Shown here: positions 37,502-47,997 of the stretch, in pieces
Numbering within the stretch: position 1 is the stretch's first letter
How the letters are laid out: each line of letters opens with the position of its first letter
Position numbers and translations under genes: made by a program
Notes under the pieces: model-generated
Database searches by the model: none
The model's input: only the letters and a program-made list of their open reading frames with translations
Told to the model about the DNA's origin: nothing
Source of the DNA: Necropsobacter massiliensis
GTDB taxonomy: Bacteria > Pseudomonadota > Gammaproteobacteria > Enterobacterales > Pasteurellaceae
Reading direction: 5' to 3'
Assembly (NCBI RefSeq): GCF_000827595.2
Contig: NZ_LN776180.1
Coordinates: forward strand, 173,814 to 237,813
Length of the DNA stretch: 64,000 nt

Positions 37502-37954
37502 TTATCTGCGGGCACACATTAATTTCGCTTCACAGGCAACTTCGCCGTTTACCGTCGCAACGCCGGTAAATGCGGTCACGCCACGACGCTCTTTAATCAC
37601 TGTGACATTCAACTCCATTTGATCGCCCGGTAATACGGGGCGTTTAAAGCGCGCTTCATCGATACCGGCAAAATAGAATAACTCGCCGCCTTTCAGTTCA
37701 TGAGTTTTAAACGCTAAAATGCCCATTGCTTGCGCCAGCGCCTCGAGGATCAACACACCGGGTAAAATCGGTTCCGCCGGAAAATGCCCGGTAAAACAAG
37801 GCTCGTTCACACTTATATTTTTTACTGCTTTAAGCCATTTCCCTTCTTCAAAATCCATTACACGGTCAACCAATAAGAACGGGTAACGATGCGGAAGCAA
37901 TGTCATAATCTCTTTTGCTTCAATAATTCTGCTTGCAGTATTTTCAGTTGTCAC
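37502..37954 (-). CDS. fabZ: 3-hydroxyacyl-[acyl-carrier-protein] dehydratase FabZ
   Basis: FabZ dehydrates 3-hydroxyacyl-ACP during fatty acid elongation and competes with LpxA and LpxD for the same pool. The 150-residue hot-dog protein has [14 protein letters not shown], the catalytic histidine in [19 protein letters not shown], and the catalytic glutamate in [11 protein letters not shown]. It starts with GTG (37954) behind AAAGG; the N-terminus [17 protein letters not shown] agrees with relatives. A promoter and a terminator lie in the 127-base gap before it. Confidence 0.96.
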   Translation of the reverse strand: MTTENTASRIIEAKEIMTLLPHRYPFLLVDRVMDFEEGKWLKAVKNISVNEPCFTGHFPAEPILPGVLILEALAQAMGILAFKTHELKGGELFYFAGIDEARFKRPVLPGDQMELNVTVIKERRGVTAFTGVATVNGEVACEAKLMCARR

Positions 37955-37998
37955 ACTAGCACCTTTCTTAAAAAATAATGAGAGAATAAATCGGGTGA

Positions 37999-38027
37999 AT
38001 TATACGATAATTAGGGCATTAATACAA
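37999..38027 (-). promoter_or_regulatory. Sigma-70 promoter of fabZ-lpxA-lpxB-rnhB
   Basis: On the - strand TTGTAT (38027-38022) and a perfect TATAAT (38004-37999) are 17 bases apart and lie 45 bases before the fabZ GTG. The promoter follows immediately after an intrinsic terminator, so the downstream lipid A genes appear to have their own control. Confidence 0.65.
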
Positions 38028-38043
38028 AAGATAGCACGGAAAC

Positions 38044-38078
38044 AAAAAACCTTCCGTTGACAAACTAGAAGGTTTTTT
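38044..38078 (-). terminator. Terminator between lpxD and fabZ
   Basis: AAAAAACCTTC (38044-38054) and GAAGGTTTTTT (38068-38078) form an 11-bp stem with a 13-base loop and T-runs on both strands. It starts three bases after the lpxD stop codon and splits the envelope cluster into two transcription units. Confidence 0.8.
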
Positions 38079-38081
38079 CCG

Positions 38082-39104
38082 TCAGCTCAGTTTTTTCTCC
38101 AGCGCTTTGAGCCGTTTATTCATTTTATCGATATCCAGCGTTAACGCCGCGGTTTTGCGCCATGCTTTATTCGGCTGCAATGGAATACCGGAAGAATACA
38201 CCCCCGGTTCGGTAATCGGACGCATCACCATGCCCATGCCTGTCACCGTGACTTTATCGCAGATTTCCATGTGTCCGTTGATCACGCTGGCGCCGCCGAT
38301 CAGACAATAACGACCGACTTTTAGGCTGCCCGCCATAATCACGCCGCCGGCGACTGCGGTTCCCGTTCCGATATGCACGTTATGCGCGATTTGACACAGG
38401 TTATCAATAATCACGTTATCTTCAATCACGGTAGCGTCCAGCGCACCGCGATCGATACAGGTACAGGCGCCGATTTCCACATGATTGCCAATAATTACCG
38501 TGCCGGTCTGCGGGATTTTAATCCAACGTCCGCGATCATTGGCATAACCGAAACCATCACTGCCGATCACCGCACCGGATTGAATCAGACAATGCTGCCC
38601 GATTTGCACATCATGATACACGCTGACATTCGCCCAAAGCTGCGTACCGCTGCCGATTCTGGCATGTTTGCCGATAAAACAACCCGCACCGATAACCACA
38701 TCGTCTTCCAGCACGACGCCATCTTCAATCACCGCGTTGGCGCCCACGCAGACATTTTTACCCAGTCTTGCGGCGGGTGAAATCACCGCGCTCGGCGCAA
38801 TGTCCGTTGCGGCTTTTGGAGTCGTGTCCATATATTGCGCTAAAACGGCATACGCCACATAAGGGTCTTTCACAATCAGCAGATTGCTGTGTTCGGCACA
38901 AAAGGCGACGTCGTTTTCGCTGACAATCAAAATACCCGCCTGCGATTGAGATAACAGCGCGCGGAATTTCACATTGGAAATAAACGTCAGTTGTCTTTCG
39001 CCAGCCTTATCCAGCGGCGCAATGCTGTCAACAACGACATCGGCGTTACCACGAATGGTAGCGCCGATTTGTTCCGCCAATTCCTTAAGAGAATATGCGC
39101 GCAT
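38082..39104 (-). CDS. lpxD: UDP-3-O-(3-hydroxyacyl)glucosamine N-acyltransferase
   Basis: LpxD adds the second 3-hydroxyacyl chain, N-linked, in lipid A synthesis. The 340 residues have an N-terminal uridine-binding domain (about 1-100, including [18 protein letters not shown]), a left-handed beta-helix of hexapeptide repeats (about 100-305) and a C-terminal helix ([18 protein letters not shown]). The catalytic histidine is in [13 protein letters not shown]. It starts two bases after skp. A strong terminator follows, which separates it from fabZ. Confidence 0.97.
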   Translation of the reverse strand: MRAYSLKELAEQIGATIRGNADVVVDSIAPLDKAGERQLTFISNVKFRALLSQSQAGILIVSENDVAFCAEHSNLLIVKDPYVAYAVLAQYMDTTPKAATDIAPSAVISPAARLGKNVCVGANAVIEDGVVLEDDVVIGAGCFIGKHARIGSGTQLWANVSVYHDVQIGQHCLIQSGAVIGSDGFGYANDRGRWIKIPQTGTVIIGNHVEIGACTCIDRGALDATVIEDNVIIDNLCQIAHNVHIGTGTAVAGGVIMAGSLKVGRYCLIGGASVINGHMEICDKVTVTGMGMVMRPITEPGVYSSGIPLQPNKAWRKTAALTLDIDKMNKRLKALEKKLS

Positions 39105-39106
39105 TA

Positions 39107-39688
39107 TTATTTAGCCTGTGCCGGAGCTGGAATCGCTTTAAGCACTTCTTCAGTAATATTTTTACCGTCTGCGGTATAAATCGCCGCTTTTTCATCAAGC
39201 ACTGCGGTATAGTTTTTCGCTTTCGCCACTTCAGTCGCTGCGGTTTGGATATCGCTCAACAATTTTTGCTGAATTGCCATTTCTTTTTTCTGACCGTCTT
39301 CACGGAATTTGGCGACGTTTTTCTGATGCTCATCTACTAAAGCTTTAAATTCACCGTCACGTTTTGCCGCCAATTTGGAAATTTCGTCCTGACGTTTTTT
39401 AATATCGGCTTGACGTAGTTTCGGCGCATCTTTTTCCAACGCTTTCACTTTACCGTCAATTTCTTTTTCGAATGCGGCTTTCTTTTCCTGCAATGATTTT
39501 TCTACCGCTTGCAGTTTTTCGGCCGGCGCTTTAAATTCATCATCTAATTTCTGTAATTCAATTTTACGTGCTGGATGGTTGGCAAATAAATAATCCACAT
39601 TGATAAATGCGATATTATCTTCGGCCATCGCCGCGGTGCTGAATGCTAACGCCAAAGAAAGTGCGGTCAATTTTACTGCTTTTTTCAT
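39107..39688 (-). CDS. skp: Periplasmic chaperone Skp (OmpH)
   Basis: Skp is a trimeric jellyfish-shaped chaperone that carries unfolded outer-membrane proteins through the periplasm to the BAM complex, whose core BamA is encoded just upstream. The 193 residues start with a signal peptide (about 1-22, ending AAMA). They then form long charged helices with regular Lys/Glu/Ala spacing (about 50-150, the tentacles) and a small beta cap. Relatives are about 160-200 residues. A sigma-E-type promoter and a hairpin lie in the 97-base gap after bamA. Confidence 0.93.
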   Translation of the reverse strand: MKKAVKLTALSLALAFSTAAMAEDNIAFINVDYLFANHPARKIELQKLDDEFKAPAEKLQAVEKSLQEKKAAFEKEIDGKVKALEKDAPKLRQADIKKRQDEISKLAAKRDGEFKALVDEHQKNVAKFREDGQKKEMAIQQKLLSDIQTAATEVAKAKNYTAVLDEKAAIYTADGKNITEEVLKAIPAPAQAK

Positions 39689-39724
39689 TTTATTTTCCTT
39701 AAAATAACGATTTGTTAACTAATT

Positions 39725-39747
39725 CTGTACCGCTTGGCGCGGTACAG
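39725..39747 (-). repeat. Hairpin in the skp leader
   Basis: CTGTACCGC (39725-39733) and GCGGTACAG (39739-39747) form a perfect 9-bp GC-rich stem with a five-base loop. No T-run follows on either strand. It lies just downstream of the predicted sigma-E transcription start, so it would be near the 5' end of that transcript and could protect it from decay. Confidence 0.65.
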
Positions 39748-39754
39748 ACTCTCA

Positions 39755-39783
39755 TTTAGACTATGCGATATAAAATAAGTTCC
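39755..39783 (-). promoter_or_regulatory. Sigma-E promoter of skp
   Basis: On the - strand GGAACTT (39783-39777), an exact sigma-E -35, is followed after 16 bases by TCTAAA (39760-39755), a good sigma-E -10. It begins three bases after the bamA stop codon. skp is a sigma-E target in E. coli, which supports function here. Confidence 0.75.
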
Positions 39784-39785
39784 GT

Positions 39786-42164
39786 TTAGAAAGTGCCGCC
39801 GATACTGAACTGGAACTGTTCAATTTCATCGCCGTCATATTTCTTAATCGGTTTGGCATAAGAGAACACTAACGGTCCAATCGGCGATTGCCATTGGAAC
39901 GCTATACCGGCAGCCGCTCTCACTCGAGAAGGATCGCCGTAATCCGGCAAATTCGGATACAGTGATTTGCCGTCGGATTTCCATTTGGTATTCCAGACGC
40001 TGGCGGCATCTACAAACAGCGAGGTTCTCACCGAACGCTGATTTTTATCCGCCACAAATGGTGTCGGCACAATCAGTTCCGCGCTGGCGGTGACCATCGC
40101 ATTCCCGCCGATAATATCGTTATTCACATAACAATAACCGTCGGCGCCGCCTTTACAGCTGCTCTCTTTCCAATAAATCGCCTGCGGACCGACCGCGCCA
40201 TAAGCAAAACCGCGTAAGCTGCCGATGCCGCCGGCGGTATAGTTCTGATAAAACGGCAGGCGTTTGCCGCCGAAACCGTTGGCATAAGAGGCGCCGGCAC
40301 GGGCAGACATCACCCAAGTTTGATCGCGGTCAAGCGGGTAGAAACCCTGTACGTCGGCACTCAGTTTATAGTATTTATTATCGGACCCCGGAATGGTGAC
40401 TTTACCACCCAGCGAGGCTTTCACCCCGGATGTTGGGAAATAGCCGCGGTTCAAATTGTTATAATTCCAGCCGAAAGACAATTCGAAATCATGGGCTTTA
40501 AATTTCCAACCGTCGTAATTCATGGACTGCCGATACAGATTACGGGTGAATTCCGGCACGATATCTTTTAATTTGTTATAGACATAACCCAAGCCGATAT
40601 AATAAGAGTTATTTTCATTAACCGGGAAACCGAGGGTACCGTTGATGCCGTAAGTGGTACGGCTGTATGACGCCGACGTGCTGCTTTTCGAGTTATCATA
40701 ATCTTCAAAGAAGATATTACCGCCTAAGCTAACACCGTCTTTAGTGAAATAGGGTTCGGTATAGCCCAAATTCACGCTGGTACCGTAATCGTTGCGCGAA
40801 CCGCCCAAACTGATGGTGGAACCCATGCCGAGGAAGTTGTCTTGTTTGATACTCGCCTGATAACTCAGACCGCTTTCGGTACCGTAACCGATACCAAAAT
40901 TGATGCTGCCGGTATTACGTTCTTTTACCTTATAAATCACATCCAGTTCATCATCCGTACCGTTCACGTTTTCCGTTCTGGAATCCACGGTTTCAAAAAA
41001 CCCGGTACGTTCCAACCGCACTTTACCCAGCTCCACCAGCTTAGAAGACAGCCAAGTGCCTTCTTGCTGGCGCATTTCCTGACGCAGGGTGCTGTCAGCG
41101 CTGATCGTATTGCCTTCGAAACGGATCTGACGCACAGAATAACGGCGTCCCGCATCAACGATAAAGGTTAGCGCTACGGTTTTATTGACATCATCAAATT
41201 CCGGACTGACGTTCACCTGCGCGCTGGCATAGCCCTGCTCGCCCAGAACGGATTTGATCCCTTCTTCAACAGCGCTCACATCGCTGCGACGGAAAGTGTC
41301 ATTCACATGGATGTTTTGCAACAACGGCGATAAACGTTCCGACATACCGCCAACATTACCGATAATACGCGCGCTTTTCACGGTGTATTTATCACCTTCA
41401 TTCACTTTAATCAGCACTCGCGCTTCGGTTTGTTCGTCATTCAATTGTACATCCGCATCGGCAATCTGGAATTTAGCATAACCGTTATCCAAATAATACG
41501 AACGAAGGGTTTCCAGATCCTTGCCAAATTGGGTGCCGTCGAATTTATTACCGAATAATTTCCACCAAGCATCGGGCTGCAATTCCATTTGTTCCTGTAA
41601 TTTACTGCTGCTGAACGCATTATTGCCCTCGAAAGTCACTCCTTTTAATAACGCAACGTCATTTTCTTTGATCTGAATTTTCACTTCCGCCCGGTTATTC
41701 GGCAGCGTATTGACCAGCGTCTCCACTTTGGCGTTATAGCGACCGACGCTTTTATAATGTTCCAGCAGACTCTGACGAAACGCCTCCAGTTTTTCCCGGT
41801 TCAGGACATCGCCGGCGGCAAAACCGTTCGCATTCAGATTTTCTTTCAGCGCTTCATCGGGAATGGATTCATTGCCGTCTAACACCACATCGGCAATAAT
41901 CGGCTTTTGCTGTACCGAGATCACCAGTGTATTGCCTTCGCGCACCGCGCGCACATCTTCATAACCGCGTAAAAACAGCGTTCTCACCACATTGGCAATA
42001 TCGCTGTCCGTCGCCCGTTGTCCAACACGCACCGGCAAGCCCGCCAGCACATTGGCTTCCGCTCCGGATTGTACGCCGTCAACCCGAATATCCTGCACAA
42101 CAAAAGGCGCGGCAACAACCGTTGTTGATCCGAAAAGTAAACTTGCAATTAAAAGTTTTTTCAT
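39786..42164 (-). CDS. bamA: Outer membrane protein assembly factor BamA
   Basis: BamA is the core of the BAM complex, which folds beta-barrel proteins into the outer membrane. The 792 residues have a signal peptide (about 1-18), five periplasmic POTRA domains (about 20-420) and a 16-strand barrel. The barrel includes the L6 loop motif around [16 protein letters not shown] (the VRGF-type element) and ends with the aromatic C-terminal signal FQFSIGGTF. Length agrees with Haemophilus BamA/D15. It starts 33 bases after rseP and is followed by skp. Confidence 0.97.
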   Translation of the reverse strand: MKKLLIASLLFGSTTVVAAPFVVQDIRVDGVQSGAEANVLAGLPVRVGQRATDSDIANVVRTLFLRGYEDVRAVREGNTLVISVQQKPIIADVVLDGNESIPDEALKENLNANGFAAGDVLNREKLEAFRQSLLEHYKSVGRYNAKVETLVNTLPNNRAEVKIQIKENDVALLKGVTFEGNNAFSSSKLQEQMELQPDAWWKLFGNKFDGTQFGKDLETLRSYYLDNGYAKFQIADADVQLNDEQTEARVLIKVNEGDKYTVKSARIIGNVGGMSERLSPLLQNIHVNDTFRRSDVSAVEEGIKSVLGEQGYASAQVNVSPEFDDVNKTVALTFIVDAGRRYSVRQIRFEGNTISADSTLRQEMRQQEGTWLSSKLVELGKVRLERTGFFETVDSRTENVNGTDDELDVIYKVKERNTGSINFGIGYGTESGLSYQASIKQDNFLGMGSTISLGGSRNDYGTSVNLGYTEPYFTKDGVSLGGNIFFEDYDNSKSSTSASYSRTTYGINGTLGFPVNENNSYYIGLGYVYNKLKDIVPEFTRNLYRQSMNYDGWKFKAHDFELSFGWNYNNLNRGYFPTSGVKASLGGKVTIPGSDNKYYKLSADVQGFYPLDRDQTWVMSARAGASYANGFGGKRLPFYQNYTAGGIGSLRGFAYGAVGPQAIYWKESSCKGGADGYCYVNNDIIGGNAMVTASAELIVPTPFVADKNQRSVRTSLFVDAASVWNTKWKSDGKSLYPNLPDYGDPSRVRAAAGIAFQWQSPIGPLVFSYAKPIKKYDGDEIEQFQFSIGGTF

Positions 42165-42197
42165 TGTGACTTTGATCCTGTAAAAAGAAATAAATTA

Positions 42198-43529
42198 TTA
42201 TAAACGTAAAATATCGTTAAACAGCGCAAAAGCTGTCAGCATTAACAATAAAAGCGCACCGATTTTATACGCAAAATTCTGTACCCGTTCCGACAGCGGC
42301 TTGCCTTTCACCGCTTCCGCCGCCAGAAACAACAAATGCCCACCATCCAATACCGGCAACGGAAACAAATTCATAATACCCAAATTGACACTGATCAGCG
42401 CCATAAAACTTAAGTAATAAACCAAACCGATTTCGGAAGACATGCCGGCGCCCTTGGCAATAGAAATCGGACCACTTAAATTATTCAGAGAAAGATCGCC
42501 GCTGAATAATTTGCCGATCACTTTTACCGTCAGTACGGAGAGCTGAACCGTCTTTTCGACACCTTTTTGCAATGCTTCAAAAATACCGTATTTTAATTCA
42601 CTGCGATAGGCATCGGCAATGGGATGCACGGTCGGGGACACGCCGACATACCATTTGCCCTTTCCGTTCAGCTCAGGTATCAAGGTTTTCGTCAGCCGCT
42701 CGCCGTTACGCTCAACTTTTAGCGCAATCGGTTCTCCCTTCGCAACAAGATCAATAAAATCCTGCCACTCAAGCGGTAGGCCCTGCGCGTGATACAGCTT
42801 ATCGCCGATGAGCAGCCCTGCTTTTTCGGCCGGTGAATTTTCCGCAACCTTAGACAAGGTCATCTCGACTTTAGTTCGCACCGGCACAATCCCCAACGCA
42901 CCGAAAGCGCTTTCTTTTTCCGGATCAAAACGCCAATCGCTCAAGTTTAATACTTTATGCCGTTCAATATTCGAACCGAAAGGCGATACCGTAATGTCAA
43001 CCTTTGCACTGCCGGTCTTAGTAGCCAGCAACATATTGACGGTTTCCCAATCGGGCGTGGCGGTGCCGTCAACGGCAAGAATCTGGCTATCGGGCTGGAT
43101 ATCGGCACGAGCGGCGATGGAATCCGATCGGATCTCCGCAATCACCGGTTTTACACTCGGGATCCCCACCGCATACACCAGCCAGTAAGCCAGCACGGCG
43201 AAAATAAAATTGGCCACCGGTCCCGCTGCGATAACGAATGCTCGCTGCAATACGGGCTTGCCGTTAAAGGATTGAGATTGCAGATGAGCCGGCACTTCTT
43301 CATTGCGTTCATCCAGCATTTTGACATAACCGCCGAGCGGAATCGCCGACAGCGCAAATTCGGTTCCCTGCTTATCAACCCGCGACCAAAGCACTTTACC
43401 GAACCCGATAGAAAAACGATGTACTTTTATACCGCACTTTCTTGCCGCCCAAAAATGACCGTATTCGTGTACGGAAATCAGTACGCCAATAACAATAATA
43501 AAGGAAACTAACGACCACAGAAATGACAT
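42198..43529 (-). CDS. rseP: Site-2 zinc metalloprotease RseP
   Basis: RseP cuts RseA inside the membrane to free sigma-E, and also removes remnant signal peptides. The zinc motif HEYGH is in VHEYGHFWAARKCG (about residues 21-34). The second metal ligand region is NLFPLPVLDGGHLLF near the C-terminus. Two tandem PDZ domains lie between (about 120-310). Four membrane helices are expected. The 443-residue length matches the family. It sits 12 bases after cdsA. Together with the sigma-E promoter at skp it places both sensor protease and target in one cluster. Confidence 0.96.
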   Translation of the reverse strand: MSFLWSLVSFIIVIGVLISVHEYGHFWAARKCGIKVHRFSIGFGKVLWSRVDKQGTEFALSAIPLGGYVKMLDERNEEVPAHLQSQSFNGKPVLQRAFVIAAGPVANFIFAVLAYWLVYAVGIPSVKPVIAEIRSDSIAARADIQPDSQILAVDGTATPDWETVNMLLATKTGSAKVDITVSPFGSNIERHKVLNLSDWRFDPEKESAFGALGIVPVRTKVEMTLSKVAENSPAEKAGLLIGDKLYHAQGLPLEWQDFIDLVAKGEPIALKVERNGERLTKTLIPELNGKGKWYVGVSPTVHPIADAYRSELKYGIFEALQKGVEKTVQLSVLTVKVIGKLFSGDLSLNNLSGPISIAKGAGMSSEIGLVYYLSFMALISVNLGIMNLFPLPVLDGGHLLFLAAEAVKGKPLSERVQNFAYKIGALLLLMLTAFALFNDILRL

Positions 43530-43541
43530 GAAACACCGCGC

Positions 43542-44402
43542 CTACAGGTAAAAATAAAAATAGGTGAAAAACGGTACCGCCGCAGTCAAACTGTCAATGC
43601 GATCTAAAATGCCACCGTGACCGGGGATCAGATTGCTGCTGTCTTTGATTCCGCTTTCGCGTTTAAACATGCTTTCGGTTAAATCACCGAGAATCGATAC
43701 CGCAACAGTGAACACCGACAGCACAATAAACGGCGCGGTAGCCATGGAAAACAGATTATTCGGCGTCAAGCCGATAAACACCGCCGCCAGCAACGCCGCG
43801 GTAATCAGCCCGCCGAGCACGCCCTGCCAGCTTTTATTCGGCGAAACTTTCGGCGCCAGTTTATGCTTGCCGAAGCGACGACCGGCGAAATACGCACCGG
43901 AATCCGCCGCCCACACCAAAACAAAGACATATAACAACAGCATCACGCCGTGATAAGGATTGGTAATATATTCATCCAAACGCAAGCGCAACACGCCGAC
44001 CAAAAAAGGAATTAATGTCAGCAACGCAAATACGAACTGCAACAGAGCCGATTTGCCCCAAATTTTCGCACTGTTCGGATAACTCAGCACAAATCCTAGC
44101 GCTACCAGCCACCAGAGTACAGACAGCAACAATAACGGTTGCGCATAACCGGTAAAGACGCGCCCGACATTAAGATAATCTGCTTCGCCGAACATCCAGA
44201 GAAATAAAAACGCGCCGGCAAGCCCGCTAATCAATAACCGCCAGAAACCGATCTTCACTCGGGCAAACTGCGTCCACTCCCAAATGCCCAGCGTCACCAC
44301 CGCAGCCACTGCCAACGCAAAATAAAACGGTGAAAACAAAAATAGAACGGCAAATACAATGGCGATTAATACAATCGCCGATAACACGCGTTGTTTAAGC
44401 AC
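43542..44402 (-). CDS. cdsA: Phosphatidate cytidylyltransferase
   Basis: CdsA makes CDP-diacylglycerol from phosphatidate and CTP at the inner membrane, the branch point of phospholipid synthesis. The protein has about eight membrane helices and the C-terminal signature SILGDLTESMFKRESGIKDSSNLIPGHGGILDRIDS split across the active site, with KRESGIKD and PGHGGILDRID as the key parts. The frame reaches 44528 inside uppS. GTG 44402 is the likely start: AGGGGAACCATACT precedes it, it lies 13 bases after the uppS stop, and it gives 286 residues (E. coli 285). Confidence 0.94.
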   Translation of the reverse strand: MLKQRVLSAIVLIAIVFAVLFLFSPFYFALAVAAVVTLGIWEWTQFARVKIGFWRLLISGLAGAFLFLWMFGEADYLNVGRVFTGYAQPLLLLSVLWWLVALGFVLSYPNSAKIWGKSALLQFVFALLTLIPFLVGVLRLRLDEYITNPYHGVMLLLYVFVLVWAADSGAYFAGRRFGKHKLAPKVSPNKSWQGVLGGLITAALLAAVFIGLTPNNLFSMATAPFIVLSVFTVAVSILGDLTESMFKRESGIKDSSNLIPGHGGILDRIDSLTAAVPFFTYFYFYL

Positions 44403-44415
44403 AGTATGGTTCCCC

Positions 44416-45135
44416 TTATTCGGTGCCGCCGAAACGACGGTTACGCTGCTGATAAGCCGCAACAGCCCGGTTAAATTCTTGTTGATTAAAATCCGGCCAC
44501 AACACATCGGAAAAATACAGCTCCGCATAGGCTATCTGCCACAATAAAAAGTTGCTGATCCGCTGCTCGCCGCTAGTGCGAATTAACAAATCCACCATCG
44601 GCTGCTCTTCGGTCACCAGATAACGCTGAAAAACCGCTTCATTAATTTCATCGACGGTCAGACATCTGTTCTGTACCTGCGTTGCGATTTTCTGTGCTGC
44701 CTGCACAATATCCCAGCAGCCGCCGTAATTTGCGGCAATATTCAGGGTAAGTGCGGTGTTTTTTTCAGTTAAATGTTCCGCATCGGCAATTTTCTCCCGC
44801 AACCCGGCGCTAAAACGTGCCGTATCGCCGACAATTTTCAAACGAATATCGTTTTTATGCAGTTTTTTGACTTCTTTTTCCAACGCCTGCATAAACAATG
44901 TCATCAGGGCATTGACTTCTTGCGCCGGGCGATTCCAGTTTTCACTGCTAAACGCATACAGGGTTAACACTTTGACCCCGATTTTGCGCGCATAGGTCAC
45001 CGCTTCGCGCACGGCGGAAACACCGTTTTTATGCCCGAAAATGCGCATTTTCCCTTTCTGTTTCGCCCAACGACCGTTACCGTCCATAATAATGGCGACA
45101 TGTTGAGGAATATTATTCGGATCAAGTTCTATCAT
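44416..45135 (-). CDS. uppS: Undecaprenyl diphosphate synthase
   Basis: UppS extends farnesyl diphosphate with eight isopentenyl units, in cis, to make the C55 carrier for peptidoglycan and other glycans. The 239 residues begin with the signature HVAIIMDGNGRWAKQKGKMRIFGH (catalytic Asp in MDGNGRW), followed by LTLYAFSSENWNRP and the C-terminal DLLIRTSGEQRISNFLLWQ. It lies between dxr, which starts its isoprenoid supply, and cdsA. Confidence 0.97.
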   Translation of the reverse strand: MIELDPNNIPQHVAIIMDGNGRWAKQKGKMRIFGHKNGVSAVREAVTYARKIGVKVLTLYAFSSENWNRPAQEVNALMTLFMQALEKEVKKLHKNDIRLKIVGDTARFSAGLREKIADAEHLTEKNTALTLNIAANYGGCWDIVQAAQKIATQVQNRCLTVDEINEAVFQRYLVTEEQPMVDLLIRTSGEQRISNFLLWQIAYAELYFSDVLWPDFNQQEFNRAVAAYQQRNRRFGGTE

Positions 45136-45197
45136 TTTAATTTACTTGGTTTATCAAGTGCGATTTTGCCCGCCACTATACCACAGGGATAAGGCGG

Positions 45198-46400
45198 TTA
45201 AAAAGCCAAAATCATCTGTTTTGCCAAAAGTCGTGCATTTTGATCCAATTGCAGCACATCATCAATATTGTCAATCGGTTGCGGTGTGATTTTGTCCATC
45301 ACGGCGGCATTAACGCTGGCAATATCCGTAAAGCGAATACGACGGTTTAAAAACGCTTCTACGGCAATTTCATTTGCGGCATTGACTGCGGTGGTGGCGT
45401 ATTGCCCAGCGGCAAAGGCATCAATCGCCAATTTCAGGCAAGGATAGCGCCGATAATCCGGCGGCATAAAAGTCAGCCCGCTCAGCTGATAGAAATCCAA
45501 GGCATCAACGCCGGCAACAGTGCGGTTCGGATACGCCATGGTTTGCGCAATCGGCGTGCGCATATCTGGGTTGCCCATTTGTGCGATCACCGAGCCGTCA
45601 GCATAACGCACCATGGAATGAATGATGGATTGCGGGTGAATAATCACCTCCATTTCCTCCGCCGTAGCATTAAACAACCAGCGCGCCTCAATATATTCCA
45701 GTCCTTTGTTCATCATTGTGGCGGAATCCACCGAGATTTTTCTGCCCATCGACCAATTCGGATGTGCCACCGCCTGCTCCGGCGTAATGCTGTCGAATTG
45801 AGTTAAATCCGTGTAACGAAAAGGACCGCCCGAACCGGTCAGCACAATTTTATCAATGCCTAACTCGCGTAGCGGACAAAAGCCAATCTGCTGCTGTGCC
45901 TGCGGCGGCAGAGACTGAAAAATGGCATTATGCTCGCTGTCCACCGGCAACAACTGCGCATGGTTTTTTTTCACTTCATCAATAAACAGCCGACCGCAAG
46001 TGACCAGCGCCTCTTTGTTTGCCAGCAGCACCCGCTTGCCCGCTTTCACCGCCGCCAGCGTAGGCAGCAATCCCGCTGCGCCGACAATCGCAGCCATCAC
46101 CTGATCCGCCTCGGGATGCGCCGCCAGTTCACAAATCGCCTGCGGCCCGGATAATACGCGGGTTTGCAAACCAAGTGCGGTCAATTTTTCACGCAAATCC
46201 TGCGCAGCTTGTCCATCATTCAGTGCGGCGAAGTGCGGTCGGAATTTCACACATTGCTGCAACATTAAATCGACATTGCGCCCGCCTGCCAGTGCAAAGG
46301 CGCGATAGCGTTCCGGATTATGTTCGATAACCGACAGAGTACTGCGCCCGATTGAACCGGTTGACCCGAGAATGACAATATTTTGTGTATTTTGCATCAT
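45198..46400 (-). CDS. dxr: 1-deoxy-D-xylulose 5-phosphate reductoisomerase
   Basis: Dxr converts DXP to MEP using NADPH, the first committed step of the MEP isoprenoid route; ispG in this window acts later in it. The N-terminal NADPH motif is [12 protein letters not shown]. The metal and substrate blocks [20 protein letters not shown] and [22 protein letters not shown] are present. Length is 400 residues (E. coli 398). Either of two adjacent ATGs may start it. Two exact uptake sequences lie near its start (46173, 46231) and one just upstream (46407). Confidence 0.97.
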   Translation of the reverse strand: MMQNTQNIVILGSTGSIGRSTLSVIEHNPERYRAFALAGGRNVDLMLQQCVKFRPHFAALNDGQAAQDLREKLTALGLQTRVLSGPQAICELAAHPEADQVMAAIVGAAGLLPTLAAVKAGKRVLLANKEALVTCGRLFIDEVKKNHAQLLPVDSEHNAIFQSLPPQAQQQIGFCPLRELGIDKIVLTGSGGPFRYTDLTQFDSITPEQAVAHPNWSMGRKISVDSATMMNKGLEYIEARWLFNATAEEMEVIIHPQSIIHSMVRYADGSVIAQMGNPDMRTPIAQTMAYPNRTVAGVDALDFYQLSGLTFMPPDYRRYPCLKLAIDAFAAGQYATTAVNAANEIAVEAFLNRRIRFTDIASVNAAVMDKITPQPIDNIDDVLQLDQNARLLAKQMILAF

Positions 46401-46478
46401 ATTTTGACCGCACTTTTAAGGTGATTATTAGTTTTTATGCCGCTTGCCGGACGTGCCGCCCGCCGCTAAAAATAGTAA

Positions 46479-46501
46479 AAAGGACGCTGAGCGCGTCCTT
46501 T
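46479..46501 (-). terminator. Terminator between frr and dxr
   Basis: AAAGGACGC (46479-46487) and GCGTCCTTT (46493-46501) form a 9-bp stem with a five-base loop. On the - strand a T-run follows, interrupted by one AC. It lies 17 bases after the frr stop codon, so pyrH-frr is probably a separate unit from dxr-uppS onward. Confidence 0.8.
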
Positions 46502-46518
46502 GCCGAAAACGAGGAAAA

Positions 46519-47076
46519 TTAGAAATCCATCAGTTCTTTTTCTTTTTCCGCCAGCACGTCATCCACTTTTTTCACGAAAGTGTCGGTGATTTTCTGGATT
46601 TCATCCTGTGCTTTGCGTTCTTCATCTTCGCTGATTTCTTTCTCTTTCAGTAAGGCTTTGATTTGATCATTAGCGTCGCGACGCACATTACGCACCGCAA
46701 TTTTGCCCTGTTCCGCCTCGCCTCTAACGATTTTAATCAGATCACGGCGACGTTCTTCCGTCAATGGCGGTAACGGTACGCGGATTGTGGTACCGGCTGA
46801 TGCTGGGTTCAAACCTAAATCCGAGGTTAAGATCGCTTTTTCCACCGCGCTAATCAGGCTACGGTCAAACACCGTCACCGCCAGCGTACGCGCATCTTCC
46901 GCCACCACATTAGCTAACTGGCGCAACGGTGTCGCCGCACCGTAATATTCCACTTGAATGCCGTCCAGCAAACTTGGCTGAGCGCGACCGGTTCTGACTT
47001 TAGCAATATGTCCTTTGAAAGTTTCAAGACTTTTTTCCATACGCGCCTGCGTATCTTTTTTAATTTCGTTAATCAC
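46519..47076 (-). CDS. frr: Ribosome recycling factor
   Basis: Frr, with EF-G, splits the post-termination ribosome. The 185 residues are a three-helix bundle plus a small beta domain. Recognisable blocks are [30 protein letters not shown] (early helix, key part [13 protein letters not shown]), [16 protein letters not shown] and the C-terminal [21 protein letters not shown]. The length equals that of E. coli. It follows pyrH by 53 bases and ends in a strong terminator. Confidence 0.97.
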   Translation of the reverse strand: MINEIKKDTQARMEKSLETFKGHIAKVRTGRAQPSLLDGIQVEYYGAATPLRQLANVVAEDARTLAVTVFDRSLISAVEKAILTSDLGLNPASAGTTIRVPLPPLTEERRRDLIKIVRGEAEQGKIAVRNVRRDANDQIKALLKEKEISEDEERKAQDEIQKITDTFVKKVDDVLAEKEKELMDF

Positions 47077-47129
47077 AGCAATTCCTTTATAAAATGAGAA
47101 TAATCAATCAATAAACATCACTTGGCAAC

Positions 47130-47846
47130 TTAATCGCAGATTAAGGTACCTTCTTTTTCACCTAAAATCACATTACGCAGAGCCCCCGGTTTACCCATGT
47201 TAAACACGCGAATCGGCATACCGTGATCGCGCGCCAGAGTAAATGCCGCCAAGTCCATTACCTGCAATTCTTTTTCAATTACCTGCGCGTAAGTTAATTT
47301 GTCAAACAATACCGCCTGCGGGTTTTTGGTCGGATCGCAATCATACACACCCGCCACTTTGGTGGCTTTCAGTACAACGTCCGCTTCAATTTCGATACCG
47401 CGCAAACAGGCGGCGGAATCGGTCGTGAAAAACGGGCTGCCGGTACCGCCAGAAAAAATGACTACCCGTTTCTCACGCAGCATTTTGATCGCTTCGGACC
47501 AGTTATAAGTATCACAAATCCCGTTTAACTGGAAAGCCGACATCAGTTTGGCATTGACGTCCGCACGGTGCAACGCATCACGCATTGCCAGTCCGTTCAT
47601 CACCGTCGCCAACATCCCCATATGGTCACCGACCACGCGGTTCATACCGGCTTTTGCCAGTTTCGCCCCGCGGAACAAATTGCCGCCGCCCAGCACCACA
47701 CCGACTTCTACGCCCATTGCCAGCAATTCTTTAATCTCAATCGCCATTCGATCTAAAATCGACGGATCAATGCCGAATCCTTCAGCGCCTTGCAGGGCTT
47801 CTCCGCTGAGTTTGAGTAAAATACGTTTATACACAGGTTTGCTCAT
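47130..47846 (-). CDS. pyrH: UMP kinase
   Basis: PyrH phosphorylates UMP to UDP; the bacterial enzyme is a hexamer of the amino acid kinase fold, activated by GTP and inhibited by UTP. Family blocks are [31 protein letters not shown], and [20 protein letters not shown]. The frame reaches back to 47924, but ATG 47846 (MSKPVYKR) has GAGGAAACA in front and gives 238 residues, the standard size. In enteric genomes tsf lies directly upstream; here an opposite-strand phosphoethanolamine transferase intervenes. Confidence 0.96.
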   Translation of the reverse strand: MSKPVYKRILLKLSGEALQGAEGFGIDPSILDRMAIEIKELLAMGVEVGVVLGGGNLFRGAKLAKAGMNRVVGDHMGMLATVMNGLAMRDALHRADVNAKLMSAFQLNGICDTYNWSEAIKMLREKRVVIFSGGTGSPFFTTDSAACLRGIEIEADVVLKATKVAGVYDCDPTKNPQAVLFDKLTYAQVIEKELQVMDLAAFTLARDHGMPIRVFNMGKPGALRNVILGEKEGTLICD

Positions 47847-47997
47847 TGTTTCCTCACAGAACTTGGACATAAAATTCCGCTTATTATAGAGCAACATCCG
47901 CTCACTGAAAATAGCCACAGCCAAAAATAGCCGTGGAAGCGCCTTGTGAAATTCAGTAAAATACGCAAAAAATCAGACACTCAGCAAGGAATCTATC

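Noticed and set aside
39725..39747. bamA terminator
   Set aside because: The hairpin is strong but lacks a T-run on either strand and lies downstream of a sigma-E start, so it is better treated as an mRNA leader structure.
44403..44528. Longer cdsA beginning inside uppS
   Set aside because: The added stretch is just uppS coding sequence read in another frame; GTG 44402 behind AGGGGA gives the normal length.
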